This document shows, one piece after another, positions 8,260 to 15,874 of a stretch of DNA of 34,280 nt. This stretch comes from Streptomyces iranensis. Lineage in GTDB: Bacteria; Actinomycetota; Actinomycetes; Streptomycetales; Streptomycetaceae. The notes below the pieces were generated by a model, which was given only the letters and a program-made list of their open reading frames with translations, searched no databases and was not told where the DNA came from. The stretch's first letter is position 1; the number at the start of each line of letters is the position of its first letter. The DNA is taken from the NCBI RefSeq assembly GCF_017874715.1, contig NZ_JAGGLR010000050.1, positions 1 through 34,280 on the forward strand. Direction: 5' to 3'. Made by a program: the position numbers and the translations under genes.

Positions 8260-8963
8260 AGCGTGAGCGTTCGCCCTGCTTGTAGCAGGCCAGGGCGGCG
8301 ATGGAGAAACGGCGCTGGGAGCGTCCCCGCACCCGGATCACGGGCGTGTGGCCGCGCCTGGCCCAGGTGCGGGCGGTGGGCGGCGTCATCGAGAAGCCGG
8401 CCTCGTCTTCGAAGCACAGCCAGGCCCCGAGCGCCGCCACGGCGTTTCCACCTGGAGCCATGTCTCCTTCACCCACCCGGTGACGGCTTCCTCGTCGCGC
8501 TCGGTCGCGCGGCGGGCGGGGACCTGGTGGCTGAAGTCGTGCCGGTGCAGCATCTGCGCGATGGCCGACAGCGTCATGCTCTTGTGGAACCGGCGCCCGA
8601 TCAGGGTCCTGATCCGCGCCAGCGTCCAGGTCTGGTCCGGCCAGCCGTGCGCTACTGGCCCCCTGGCCAGCTCCTGCTCGAGCACCGCGAACAGTGCCTC
8701 ACTCAGCTTGGGCCTGGACGCCTGCCCCTTCGATTCCAGGGCCGGTGTTCCGCCGTGCTGCCATGCCTGGTGCCACCGCTGTACCGACCGTACGCTGACA
8801 CGTAACTCCCTGGCGATCGTGGCATTGTCGTCTCCCCAGGCGAACAACTCGGCCGCCTGCATCCGGATGTGCTCGCGAAACGCCCGTCGCTCCGCGGTCA
8901 GCCCGCCCCCTTGCGGATACCTCATGTGACCGGCCTACTGCGCCCCCCAGCTTGTCGACCCCC

Positions 8964-8987
8964 ACGACATCACGCCAGCAAGGTCAG
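8964..8987 (-). repeat. IS630 right terminal inverted repeat
   Basis: Read on the minus strand from 8987 it begins CTGACCTTG and runs into CGTGATGTCGT, pairing with the left repeat. The flanking TA is at 8988-8989. Confidence 0.8.
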
Positions 8988-9182
8988 TAGATGCTGTCCC
9001 GTATCGAACGCATCCAGCGCCGCTGCGATGTCGACGACTTCGTCGTCGCCGAGGCCCTCCTCGTCTCGCCCCTCGTGCTGCTGCGGGGGCCGAGCTGCCT
9101 GTGACGAGGTCCGTCCAGCACCGCTGACCAAGCACACCCGCCACCGAGATAGGAACCGCATTCCTTGCAGCGACATTCTGCG

Positions 9183-9557
9183 ATGCACCCTGCCCCTGCG
9201 ACGGGTCTCCCCTCCAGCAAGGCCGAAGCTGCCCTTCCGCGTCTCTACCGACCCGAGGAGATCGCCGAGGCTCTCGGCTGCTCCGCCTGGTGGGTCAAGG
9301 ACCGAGCGCGACGCCGCTTGATTCCACACACGCGAGTCGGCCGTGCTTACCGCTTCACGGTCGGCCATCTCGCCGAGATCGTCCGCCTGTACGAGGAGCG
9401 GCCCGTGCGGTCTCCGCAAGGCGTCACAGCAGTGGCTGCTCCGGCATCGACGCCGGCCAGCCAGGCGTCCCCGCAACCTCGTCGGACGGGCGGCGCCTCA
9501 GCGCCGCGCCTACGTGCCCGGCCGCCGCGTCGGATGCAGTACGAGACAGTCGCGTAG
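9183..9557 (+). CDS. xis: Excisionase-like helix-turn-helix protein
   Basis: A protein of about 124 residues. LYRPEEIAEALGCSAWWVKDRARRR is followed by IPHTRVGRAYRFTVGHLAEIVRLYEE, the small MerR/excisionase winged-helix fold with helix-turn-helix and an RxxRF wing. It lies just before a tyrosine integrase, as in actinobacterial integrative elements, where it would bend the attachment site for excision. The C-terminal 45 residues are Pro/Ala/Arg-rich and unstructured. The ATG at 9183 is chosen; a TTG at 9165 with an AGGAA site 9 nt upstream is an alternative. The gene looks intact although its integrase is broken. Confidence 0.7.
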   Translation: MHPAPATGLPSSKAEAALPRLYRPEEIAEALGCSAWWVKDRARRRLIPHTRVGRAYRFTVGHLAEIVRLYEERPVRSPQGVTAVAAPASTPASQASPQPRRTGGASAPRLRARPPRRMQYETVA

Positions 9558-9598
9558 CGCGCCACCAACCCAAGCGGAACAGGAGGAGGAAGCGGGAC

Positions 9599-11135
9599 TT
9601 GGGTTTCGCGGAGAAGCGCGGGAACTACTGGCGGGGCCGGTACAAGACCGCGCCCGGCAAGCACCTCACGGTCGTCGACGACAGCGGCAAGGCGATCAAG
9701 TTCGCCACCAAGGGCGAGGCACAGCGCGCCGCGAGCGAGGCAGAGAACACGTACCGGCGCGGCGACTGGCGCGACCCGGCACTCGGCCAGGAGACCTTCG
9801 GCGAATACGCGAACCGTTGGTACGAGGCCCAGGACCTGGCCGCCTCGACCATGCAGAACTATAAGCGCCACATCGAGGAGCACTTGCTCCCCGAGTTCGA
9901 GGACAAGGCGCCCGTCGGCATCCTGCGCACGGACGTCGACCTGTGGGAGAAGAAGGAGAAGACCGCCTACGCGGCCTCCAGCGTCAAGACCTGGCGCTCG
10001 ACCCTCCACCTGATCTTTGAGGACGCGATCGACGAGGGCCTGCTCACCTCCAACCCGGCGGCCAGGCGCCGTGGGCGCGGCAAGCGCACCGGCCGCTCCC
10101 GAGACCGCGGTCCGGAGAAGGTGATCACCGATGCCCTCGGCATCCTGCTGACCGCGGAGCGGGCCGCTCTCCTGTCGGGTCGCGACGACGAGTTCGTCGC
10201 CGTGGTCCTCAAGGGGTACACGGGCATGCGCTGGGGCGAGATCGTTGGCCTTGAGACTGAGTTCGTGCGTCCCGGGTCCTTCCGTGTCGAGTGGCAACTG
10301 TACGAACTCGACTCGGGCGAACTGGTGCGCTGCCCGCCCAAGGACGACAGCTACCGCACCCTTGACTCGATGGCCTGGCTGTCGGCGCTGGTCGCCGACC
10401 ACATCGCCCGTACGAAACCCACGCCGTGCCGTGCCATGGCAAGACGTACGTCTTCCGGGGGCAAGGCGCGGCTCGCGCCGGTGGTCACCAGGGCGCGAAG
10501 CTCGCTGACGTCGCGCGCCGTGCCGGTGTCTCCACGGGCACAGTGTCCAACGTCCTCAACCGCCCCGACCGCGTTACCGAAGTCACGCGAGCAAAAGGGC
10601 GGAGCAGGCCATCGCGGACCTCGGGTTCGTGCGGGGCGGCGTCGTGCCGGAGCATGCCGCCCACTGGCGCAGGAACGGTTTTGCGACCTGGCTCTTCACC
10701 CCGGCGGTCTCCGGCTGGTACCCGAAGAAGGCGCCGCAGGAGCGACGACCCGTGCCCTTGCTCGGCGAACCGTGGCCCGGCGTGCCAGCCCGAGGGCGCG
10801 GCGCCAGTGAGCGGGCCGATGCCTGCTGGCTCCCGATCGCCAAGGGCCTCACCCCTCACGGCCTTCGCCACACCCACCGGACCGCAATGGAGGACCTTGG
10901 TACGGAGAAGGTGCTCATGGACGAACGCATGGGCCACATCGACGGCTCCATCTCCGCGCGCTACGCCCACGTCACCCCCGGCATGCGCAAACGACTCATA
11001 CTCGGGTTGACCGAGCAGTGGGAGACAGCGCTCGACGCACGTTTGGCGATGAGTACCACATCACCAGTACGCGTACTGGGCGATCTCCTGCGGGCACGAA
11101 GCGAGTCATGTATGACTGTGAAGCCTTACCAATGA
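9599..11135 (+). pseudogene. int: Tyrosine integrase with LacI-like HTH insert, two frameshifts
   Basis: A TTG at 9599 follows an AGGAGGAGGA site. The first frame gives the N-terminal arm- and core-binding regions (RGNYWRGRYKTAPGKHL, TFGEYANRWYEAQDLAASTMQNY) and the first catalytic Arg in KGYTGMRWGEIVGLE. Near 10425 the protein continues in another frame with KTYVFRGQGAARAGGHQGAK and a LacI-type HTH, LADVARRAGVSTGTVSNVLN. Near 10610 it shifts again to the third frame: AAHWRRNGFATWLFTPA, then LTPHGLRHTHRT (HxxR), MGHIDGSISARYAHVTPGM (GH and the Tyr nucleophile). Reading frames are open and all catalytic residues remain, so decay is recent or due to sequence errors. The HTH insert is, to my knowledge, present in some Streptomyces integrases. 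Confidence 0.8.
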
Positions 11136-11613
11136 ACGCCATTGGTCCCTGTCCGTCCTCCGTGCCCTGAGGCCGTACTCAGCACAACAACGTCAGCTAG
11201 CCCGCTCTCTGGTCTGTCGGTGCCCGGCGGGTTGCCCCTGGAGGTGGTCGACCCGCCCGCTCCCTGGGTACTAGGTGTGCCCGGTTGCTCGGACTGCTTA
11301 CGCCGCCGAGTGGAACCGGGAACGAAATCACAGGCGGTGTCAGCGAGACGGGGACTCGGTGCTCACCGAGCTTGGTATCGGCCTCGGCCTCCGTCGCCTC
11401 TCCGCGCGGCCGCAGTCTTCCCCAGACAGCCGCCTACTGCCACGACGAATGAGCCAGGCTTCCACTGCTACTGGATCGGTCACCTTCACCACCGATCCCC
11501 GGCCCACCTGAGCCGCCCGGCGCCGATGACGCGGCACAGCCCAGCACGCCACCAGCTCTCCATCGGTGAGGACGTCACCACTTCGCCGCGTGTTTTGGGC
11601 GGGTACAGGCGAA

Positions 11614-11642
11614 TTGACGTGACACGTGCGTCTCACTAATGT
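11614..11642 (+). promoter_or_regulatory. Sigma-70-type promoter of the polymerase operon
   Basis: TTGACG (11614-11619), a 17-nt spacer, then TAATGT (11637-11642), about 40 nt before the ATG at 11682. Both boxes are near consensus with ideal spacing, unusual for this GC-rich DNA. Confidence 0.7.
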
Positions 11643-11657
11643 GGGTCCTCGATCAGA

Positions 11658-11675
11658 TATCAGAGTTCGCTGATA
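11658..11675. promoter_or_regulatory. Inverted repeat, likely operator
   Basis: TATCAG-AGTTCG-CTGATA is a perfect 6-bp inverted repeat with a 6-nt spacer between the promoter and the ribosome-binding site (AGGTG). Its position in the leader suggests repression, perhaps by the first gene's own HTH product. This is inference. Confidence 0.5.
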
Positions 11676-11681
11676 GGTGCG

Positions 11682-12404
11682 ATGGCTGTGCTGTTGACGA
11701 CGGGCCAGGCGGCGGAAGAGCTCGGCTGTGCCATCACCACCTTCCGGCGGCTCATCCGCGCAGGCCTCCTGCCCGGCCTGTCGCAGCGAGGCGTCCGCGT
11801 GATGGTGCCCTATGAGGCTGTTCAGGCGCTACGCGACCGCCACAGAGCACCGCTGGAACGTCTTGACGCGCCTGAAATCGCGGTGCTGCGCGTCGATACC
11901 GCCCAACCCGCACAGGAACCGGACCGGGCCTGGATCGGCTTCTCCGCTCAGCTGCCGCCCGGCGACCTCCTCAAAGCACTGCGTGGCTGGTGGCGATGCG
12001 ATGCCGCGAGCGTGGCGGCCGGGGGAGTGCTGCCCGTGACGCTCTCCGGCTACGTCATCGCTGTCCTGACCCGCCTCGACCGCTGGGAAAAGAACACCCA
12101 GGGCCGACGCGCATTTCCCGACGCCGTCCTGGCTGGCCATGTCACCGACCTGGTAACCCCCGCCACCGAACTGGCTGCCCCAACGGCAGCAGAACGCACC
12201 CTCGCCGGCCAGCTACTGGGTACACGCCTGGACTCCCACTCAGGTGGCGCCGTCGCCTATGTCACCACCAACACCGCCACCGTCAACCGACCCGCACCGC
12301 CCAAGGACCGTGATGGACGCCAAGACCTACAACGCTGCCCTCAGCGAGCTGCGCACCCTGCGGGACGAGATCAAACGAGCGAAGGCAGCGCTGGCCAAAC
12401 TTGA
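11682..12404 (+). CDS. HTH protein, first gene of the polymerase operon
   Basis: A 240-residue protein starting at ATG 11682 with AGGTG 5 nt upstream. Residues 5-50 form a MerR/excisionase-type HTH: LTTGQAAEELGCAITTFRRL, IRAGLLPGLSQRGVRVMVP. The remainder is helical (PPGDLLKALRGWWRCD, LSGYVIAVLTRLDRWEKN) with no known domain. The end overlaps the next gene by about 90 bp, which makes the last 30 residues (Gln/Arg-rich) doubtful as a functional part. It is transcribed with the polymerase-like gene and could be the operon's autoregulator or a DNA-binding partner that guides the polymerase to an end or origin. Function not established. Confidence 0.7.
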   Translation: MAVLLTTGQAAEELGCAITTFRRLIRAGLLPGLSQRGVRVMVPYEAVQALRDRHRAPLERLDAPEIAVLRVDTAQPAQEPDRAWIGFSAQLPPGDLLKALRGWWRCDAASVAAGGVLPVTLSGYVIAVLTRLDRWEKNTQGRRAFPDAVLAGHVTDLVTPATELAAPTAAERTLAGQLLGTRLDSHSGGAVAYVTTNTATVNRPAPPKDRDGRQDLQRCPQRAAHPAGRDQTSEGSAGQT

Positions 12405-14403
12405 AGCCGAGCGCGACAAGCACATCACCGCCATGACTGCCTACGCCAAAGCCAAGGCAGAACGCATCGGCCCCGCCGCCGGACTGGGCCTCGCCGAAGT
12501 CGTCGCGATCGCACCCACCCTCGCACCAGCGAGTCTCACCGCCTCACCGGAACAGGCCGAACCAGCCGCCACCGCACCTAACGCTCCCGACAGCGGCCCC
12601 GACGCAGCCTCTCCACAACCGGCCGACGAAGCACCAGGCGCGCCGACCCCCGCCATCTCCAGCCGCCCCCAGCAAGCAGCCGCCACATCGACCCCGCTGC
12701 TACCGCCGACGAGGGCCAGTGCTCTGTCGTCCATCCCGGAAGGACCGCAAGGAGACACCTGGTTCACCCACACCCCGAACCTGGCCTCCACACGGCCGAA
12801 CTTCACCCAGCAGGCACGCTCCACAGTCTTCCTTGACGCCGCCACCGGAACCCTGGTCTACCGCGACCGCACCCTGCGCCTGGACCTGAGCACCGCCTCA
12901 GCCGGGGAAATCCTCACCGCCGTCTTCCACACGATCCCCGAGGGTGTGGAGCGGATCTACATCACCGCCGGCGACCCCTGGCACCGCCACGCCGACCAAT
13001 ACCCCTACCTCAAAGACGCAGTCGCCGCCTGGCTCAACGCCCCCACCCCCGGCTGGCGAACCGACACCGGCCGCGGCCGCGACCGCATGGCCGGCCACTT
13101 CGTCCACCCCCGCAACCCCGTAGGCCGCTACCAACGCGAAGGCGGCGAGCACCACGTGGAGATCCGCTCCGTGGGGGAGTGGTTCGACGTCGACGGAGCC
13201 GACCCCGCCATCGTCCGGGACGCCTTCGTCCTGCTGTGGAAGACCCTCCGCTCCCACTGGCCCGACGCCGTCATCATGGGTTCCCCCTCCCAGACTGGCC
13301 GGGACCTGTGGACCCGCACCATCCCCACCCGCGGTCAGTTCGCCGACGGCTATCCCGTCCTGTCTGAAGAGCTCCGCGGTCTCCTCCACGCCACCGCAGG
13401 CCAAGGCCGCACCGAACTCCTCACCCCTCCCGACGTACCCGACCAGCTCCCCGCACTCGTTGAGTACGACCGCACCTTCGCCTACGCCAAACACACCTGG
13501 AAATCCGCCGTCGGTACCCCCCGCCGCATCACCGCGGCCGCCTTCGCCTCCTGGAGCGAGAAGGAACAGACCAAAGCCCTCTTCGGCTGCGGCCACTGGC
13601 ACGTCCGCGTCACCGTCCCCCACGACTGGAACCACGTCGGCATCCTGCCCGCACCAGCCCCCGGCGACCGCGCCTGGCACTACCCCAAAACCCCCGGCAC
13701 CATCTTCACCACCTGGGCCGGCGGCCCCGAAATCTACACCGCCCTCACCAACCCGCTCACCCCCTGGAAGATTGAAATCCTCGACGGCATCCTCTGGGAC
13801 GACGGCAAACCCCTGGACGACTGGTCGAAAAAACTCAAAGACTGCTGGACCCGCCTCACCACCCAAGCCACCATGCACGGCCACGAAAACCAGCGCACAG
13901 CCGCCCACCTCGCCTCCCGCGCGGTGCGCGCCATCCTCCTCTACGGCATCGGCTCCTTCGCCCAGCGCCCCCGCATTGTCACCGGCACCACCCCCCGCAC
14001 CCTGGAACGCGACGTCCCCGCGGACGCCGAAATCATCGGCTTCGACGACCAGACCATCACCTGGCAACGCCCTACCGGCTTCGCCCGCGACCCCCATGCC
14101 CACCCCGAATGGGCCGCGGGAATCTGGTCCGCCGCCCGCGCCGCCCTCCTCTCCCAGCGCATGCGCGAAGACAACACCTACGTCGGAGCCCTCCACGCCC
14201 CACCCGGCACCGTCATCGCCTTCCGTACCGACGCCCTCTACCTCACCGCACCCCAGAACTGGCCCTACCACGGCCAGCCGGGCGACTACCTGCACAAAGG
14301 CCACCTCACCGGCCCCACCCCCGCCCCCGCAACCGAGGAAGACCTGCTCGCCCTGCGCGACGCAGGCCGTACTGCCCTCGCCCAGACCTCCAGCGAGGCC
14401 TGA
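12313..14403 (+). CDS. Divergent family-B DNA-polymerase-like protein, possible telomere-associated protein
   Basis: ATG 12313 with AAGGA 5 nt upstream gives 696 residues. An N-terminal coiled coil (8-50) and a Pro/Ala linker (65-145) precede the globular part. Palm-type motifs are visible in order. Motif A: EYDRTFAYA (D386). Then TTWAGGPEIYTAL and PWKIEILDGILW, like the segment after motif A in protein-primed polymerases. Motif B: RAVRAILLYGIGSF (R536, R539, Y544, G545), resembling KxxxNSxYG. Then HPEWAAGIWSAARAALL. Motif C: VIAFRTDALYL, where DTDS has become RTDA with only D640 kept. No clear 3'-5' exonuclease motifs were found. Streptomyces Tap/Tac telomere proteins are of comparable size and occur with terminal-protein genes. 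The polymerase likeness is by eye; the telomere role is inference. Confidence 0.7.
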   Translation: MDAKTYNAALSELRTLRDEIKRAKAALAKLEAERDKHITAMTAYAKAKAERIGPAAGLGLAEVVAIAPTLAPASLTASPEQAEPAATAPNAPDSGPDAASPQPADEAPGAPTPAISSRPQQAAATSTPLLPPTRASALSSIPEGPQGDTWFTHTPNLASTRPNFTQQARSTVFLDAATGTLVYRDRTLRLDLSTASAGEILTAVFHTIPEGVERIYITAGDPWHRHADQYPYLKDAVAAWLNAPTPGWRTDTGRGRDRMAGHFVHPRNPVGRYQREGGEHHVEIRSVGEWFDVDGADPAIVRDAFVLLWKTLRSHWPDAVIMGSPSQTGRDLWTRTIPTRGQFADGYPVLSEELRGLLHATAGQGRTELLTPPDVPDQLPALVEYDRTFAYAKHTWKSAVGTPRRITAAAFASWSEKEQTKALFGCGHWHVRVTVPHDWNHVGILPAPAPGDRAWHYPKTPGTIFTTWAGGPEIYTALTNPLTPWKIEILDGILWDDGKPLDDWSKKLKDCWTRLTTQATMHGHENQRTAAHLASRAVRAILLYGIGSFAQRPRIVTGTTPRTLERDVPADAEIIGFDDQTITWQRPTGFARDPHAHPEWAAGIWSAARAALLSQRMREDNTYVGALHAPPGTVIAFRTDALYLTAPQNWPYHGQPGDYLHKGHLTGPTPAPATEEDLLALRDAGRTALAQTSSEA

Positions 14404-15116
14404 TGCCGCCCCGCAACCGCCGCCCGGCAGCACGCGAGCTGAACGAAGCCGCCCGTCTGACCGAACAACTCCGCGCCGCCGGCTACACCAAACGCGACAT
14501 CGCCCGCATCATCGACCGTGACCCCTCCCTTGTTTCGCAGTTTTACACCCGCCACAAAGGCGCCGCCTTCGTCCCCGCCCTTCAGCACGTCCTCCAAGCC
14601 GTCCAGACCGCCGGTATCACCGACATCGACGAACTCGCCGCCCTCGCCGCCCCACGCATCACGCGTCGCACCACCGCCGTCGGCACCCGCGCTCGAGTCC
14701 GCACCAAAGCCGTCCTCATCACCCCCACCGGCACCGGCACCGGCCGCGTCGCCGCCGCCGCCATCGCCTCCGGCTCCACCCGACTACGCCCCCTGATCGC
14801 CGAAGCCGCTCGCCGCGACCTCCGCCTGGCCTTCACCGTCCGCATGCCGAAAACCGGCTACGTCCACCCCTCCGGCAGCCGCACCGACTCACCCGGCATC
14901 CGCCGTGCCGTCATCCAGCGCGCCGACCACACCGAGGAACGCTCCTATGGCGCAGCCACCACTGGTGGCTTCGACGCCGCAGACTTCGCCCGCCGGGTGG
15001 ATGCTGCCGCTGGCGATGTCACTGCTGCCGTCCACCAGTGGCTCGTCGAAACCGGCCGCATCCATGAAGGCGCTCACATCTCTCACTTGGAGATCCGTAC
15101 CTGGCGTCCTCGCTGA
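14403..15116 (+). CDS. HTH protein coupled to the polymerase-like gene, candidate terminal protein
   Basis: ATG 14403 overlaps the preceding stop as TGATG, so translation is coupled. The 237-residue protein begins with a basic HTH region (17-50): LTEQLRAAGYTKRDIARIID, then RDPSLVSQFYTRHKG. The middle is Thr/Ala/Arg-rich (ITRRTTAVGTRARVRTKAVL). The C-terminal half has a globular look (RDLRLAFTVRMPKTGYVHPSG, FDAADFARRVDAAAGDVTAAVHQWL). Known Streptomyces terminal proteins (Tpg 185 aa, Tpc about 260 aa) are small basic HTH proteins made from an operon behind a larger telomere-associated protein. The same gene order and size here make this a terminal-protein candidate, but I do not recognise direct sequence similarity. 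Confidence 0.6.
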   Translation: MPPRNRRPAARELNEAARLTEQLRAAGYTKRDIARIIDRDPSLVSQFYTRHKGAAFVPALQHVLQAVQTAGITDIDELAALAAPRITRRTTAVGTRARVRTKAVLITPTGTGTGRVAAAAIASGSTRLRPLIAEAARRDLRLAFTVRMPKTGYVHPSGSRTDSPGIRRAVIQRADHTEERSYGAATTGGFDAADFARRVDAAAGDVTAAVHQWLVETGRIHEGAHISHLEIRTWRPR

Positions 15117-15160
15117 TGGACCGCACGACACCGGAATTGCCGCTCAGCGCTGGCTGCCTT

Positions 15161-15186
15161 GTTGGGCGTGGCCAGCCACGCCCAAC
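15161..15186 (+). terminator. Strong hairpin after the polymerase operon
   Basis: GTTGGGCGTGGC and GCCACGCCCAAC form a perfect 12-bp stem with a 2-nt centre, 45 bp after the stop of the third gene. There is no T-run, but position and strength fit an operon terminator. Confidence 0.65.
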
Positions 15187-15631
15187 GCTCGGCCAGGATG
15201 GGCATCGTCGACCGAGTTACTGAACTTCCGGCTCCTGATGCACATGATCAAGATCGACGAACACGGGCACTACGCCGACCCCCGACGGCCGGATCAGCAC
15301 GGTCCGCTTCGCCCAGGCCCCCAGGTTGCACCCGCAGCGCCCGCCGTCCGGTCCCTGGACCACGCCAGTGGTATGGACGTCCGTCTGGCCTACATCGCTG
15401 TCACTTGCGTGGGCCGCCTTCTCGACCGCGGCGGTCGGCCCTCGATCGTTACGTTTCCTGACAGCTTTCGCTGAGGTAACCGCCGGTGCAGCTCCCGCCC
15501 ACGCCCGGCGAGGGACGACTTGCCGCTGATGCCCACACAGCGTCGGTGCCCGGCGTCGATCTCGTGCAAGCCGTCCGGAGGCTGATGTCAGTGCTGTGGG
15601 GAAGAATCAGCAGTGATGGAGGGAGGCGAGC
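15187..15631. other. Intergenic region, no gene recognised
   Basis: About 445 bp between the operon terminator and the next plus-strand gene. Open frames exist but none shows a recognisable protein. A purine-rich GGAGGGAGG at the right edge is the ribosome-binding site of the next gene. Confidence 0.4.
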
Positions 15632-15874
15632 ATGTCTGCGATGCACGATGATTCTGACCTGCGTTTACCTGCTCCGAGTGGCTGCCGGTGGTGCGGGGTG
15701 GACGAGCGTGAGCACATGCAGCGGTGGAAGCCCCCGGTGGGCTGGCACAAGTGGGAGCCGCCGACGCTGGAGCAGCGTAAAGAGCGGATGAAGGCACGCC
15801 GACGCCGTCCCGGTGCGCCGAGGCCCGGGACAGGGCAGGCATTAATGGCCAGCTTTATGCTGCTAGCATCCTGA
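15632..15874 (+). CDS. Small Cys-pair protein, 80 aa
   Basis: ATG 15632 follows a very strong GGAGGGAGG site, which supports a real gene. The 80 residues include CRWCGVDEREHMQRW, GWHKWEPPTLEQRKERMKARRRR and a Pro/Arg-rich tail. The CxxC followed by His could form a small zinc site. I have the impression of a conserved small plasmid/phage protein of Streptomyces but cannot name a family. The end overlaps the convergent OLD-family gene by 20 bp, so the last residues may not matter. Function unknown. Confidence 0.6.
   Translation: MSAMHDDSDLRLPAPSGCRWCGVDEREHMQRWKPPVGWHKWEPPTLEQRKERMKARRRRPGAPRPGTGQALMASFMLLAS

Larger units (their letters stand above)
7833..8925 (-). pseudogene. IS630 transposase, three frames
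   Basis: The gene starts at ATG 8925. The first frame gives an N-terminal HTH region (ELFAWGDDNATIARELRVSVRSVQRWHQAW) and the linker to ETWLQVE. The second gives WLCFEDEAGFS with the first catalytic Asp and ends at CYKQGERSRLIY. The third gives LIYRPKRHVDHKRGGRR, VLVWDNLNVH with the second Asp, and YAPDLNPVEGIW with the catalytic Glu. The first frame change (near 8450) might be the programmed shift seen in some IS630 elements. The second is caused by an 8-bp tandem duplication and must destroy the protein. The TAA stop at 7835-7833 borrows the TA target bases. Confidence 0.85.
7836..8987 (-). mobile_element. IS630-family insertion sequence, 1152 bp, degenerate
   Basis: Bounded by a TA dinucleotide on each side (7834-7835 and 8988-8989), the target duplication typical of IS630/Tc1-mariner elements. 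The imperfect 24-bp terminal inverted repeats begin CTGCC/CTGAC and share the inner block CGTGATGTCGT. The single transposase gene is on the minus strand and is disrupted. It inserted into the HNH gene remnant. Confidence 0.85.
11136..11681. other. Intergenic region upstream of the polymerase operon
   Basis: About 545 bp. The right 70 bp hold a promoter and an operator-like inverted repeat. The rest shows no convincing gene. No tRNA or attachment-site duplication for the neighbouring integrase was seen, though an att site would be expected near it. Confidence 0.45.

Noticed and set aside
8970..9476. Minus-strand gene covering the excisionase region
   Set aside because: The plus strand encodes a clear HTH excisionase there; the minus frame has no recognisable features, although it joins the open frame left of the IS630 element.
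9599..11135. Separate LacI-family regulator at 10426-10610
   Set aside because: Only the HTH is present, and it is flanked on both sides by integrase sequence, matching an insert in some Streptomyces integrases.
12898..14433. 511-aa minus-strand open frame
   Set aside because: Gly/Val/Asp-rich antisense shadow of the polymerase-like gene.
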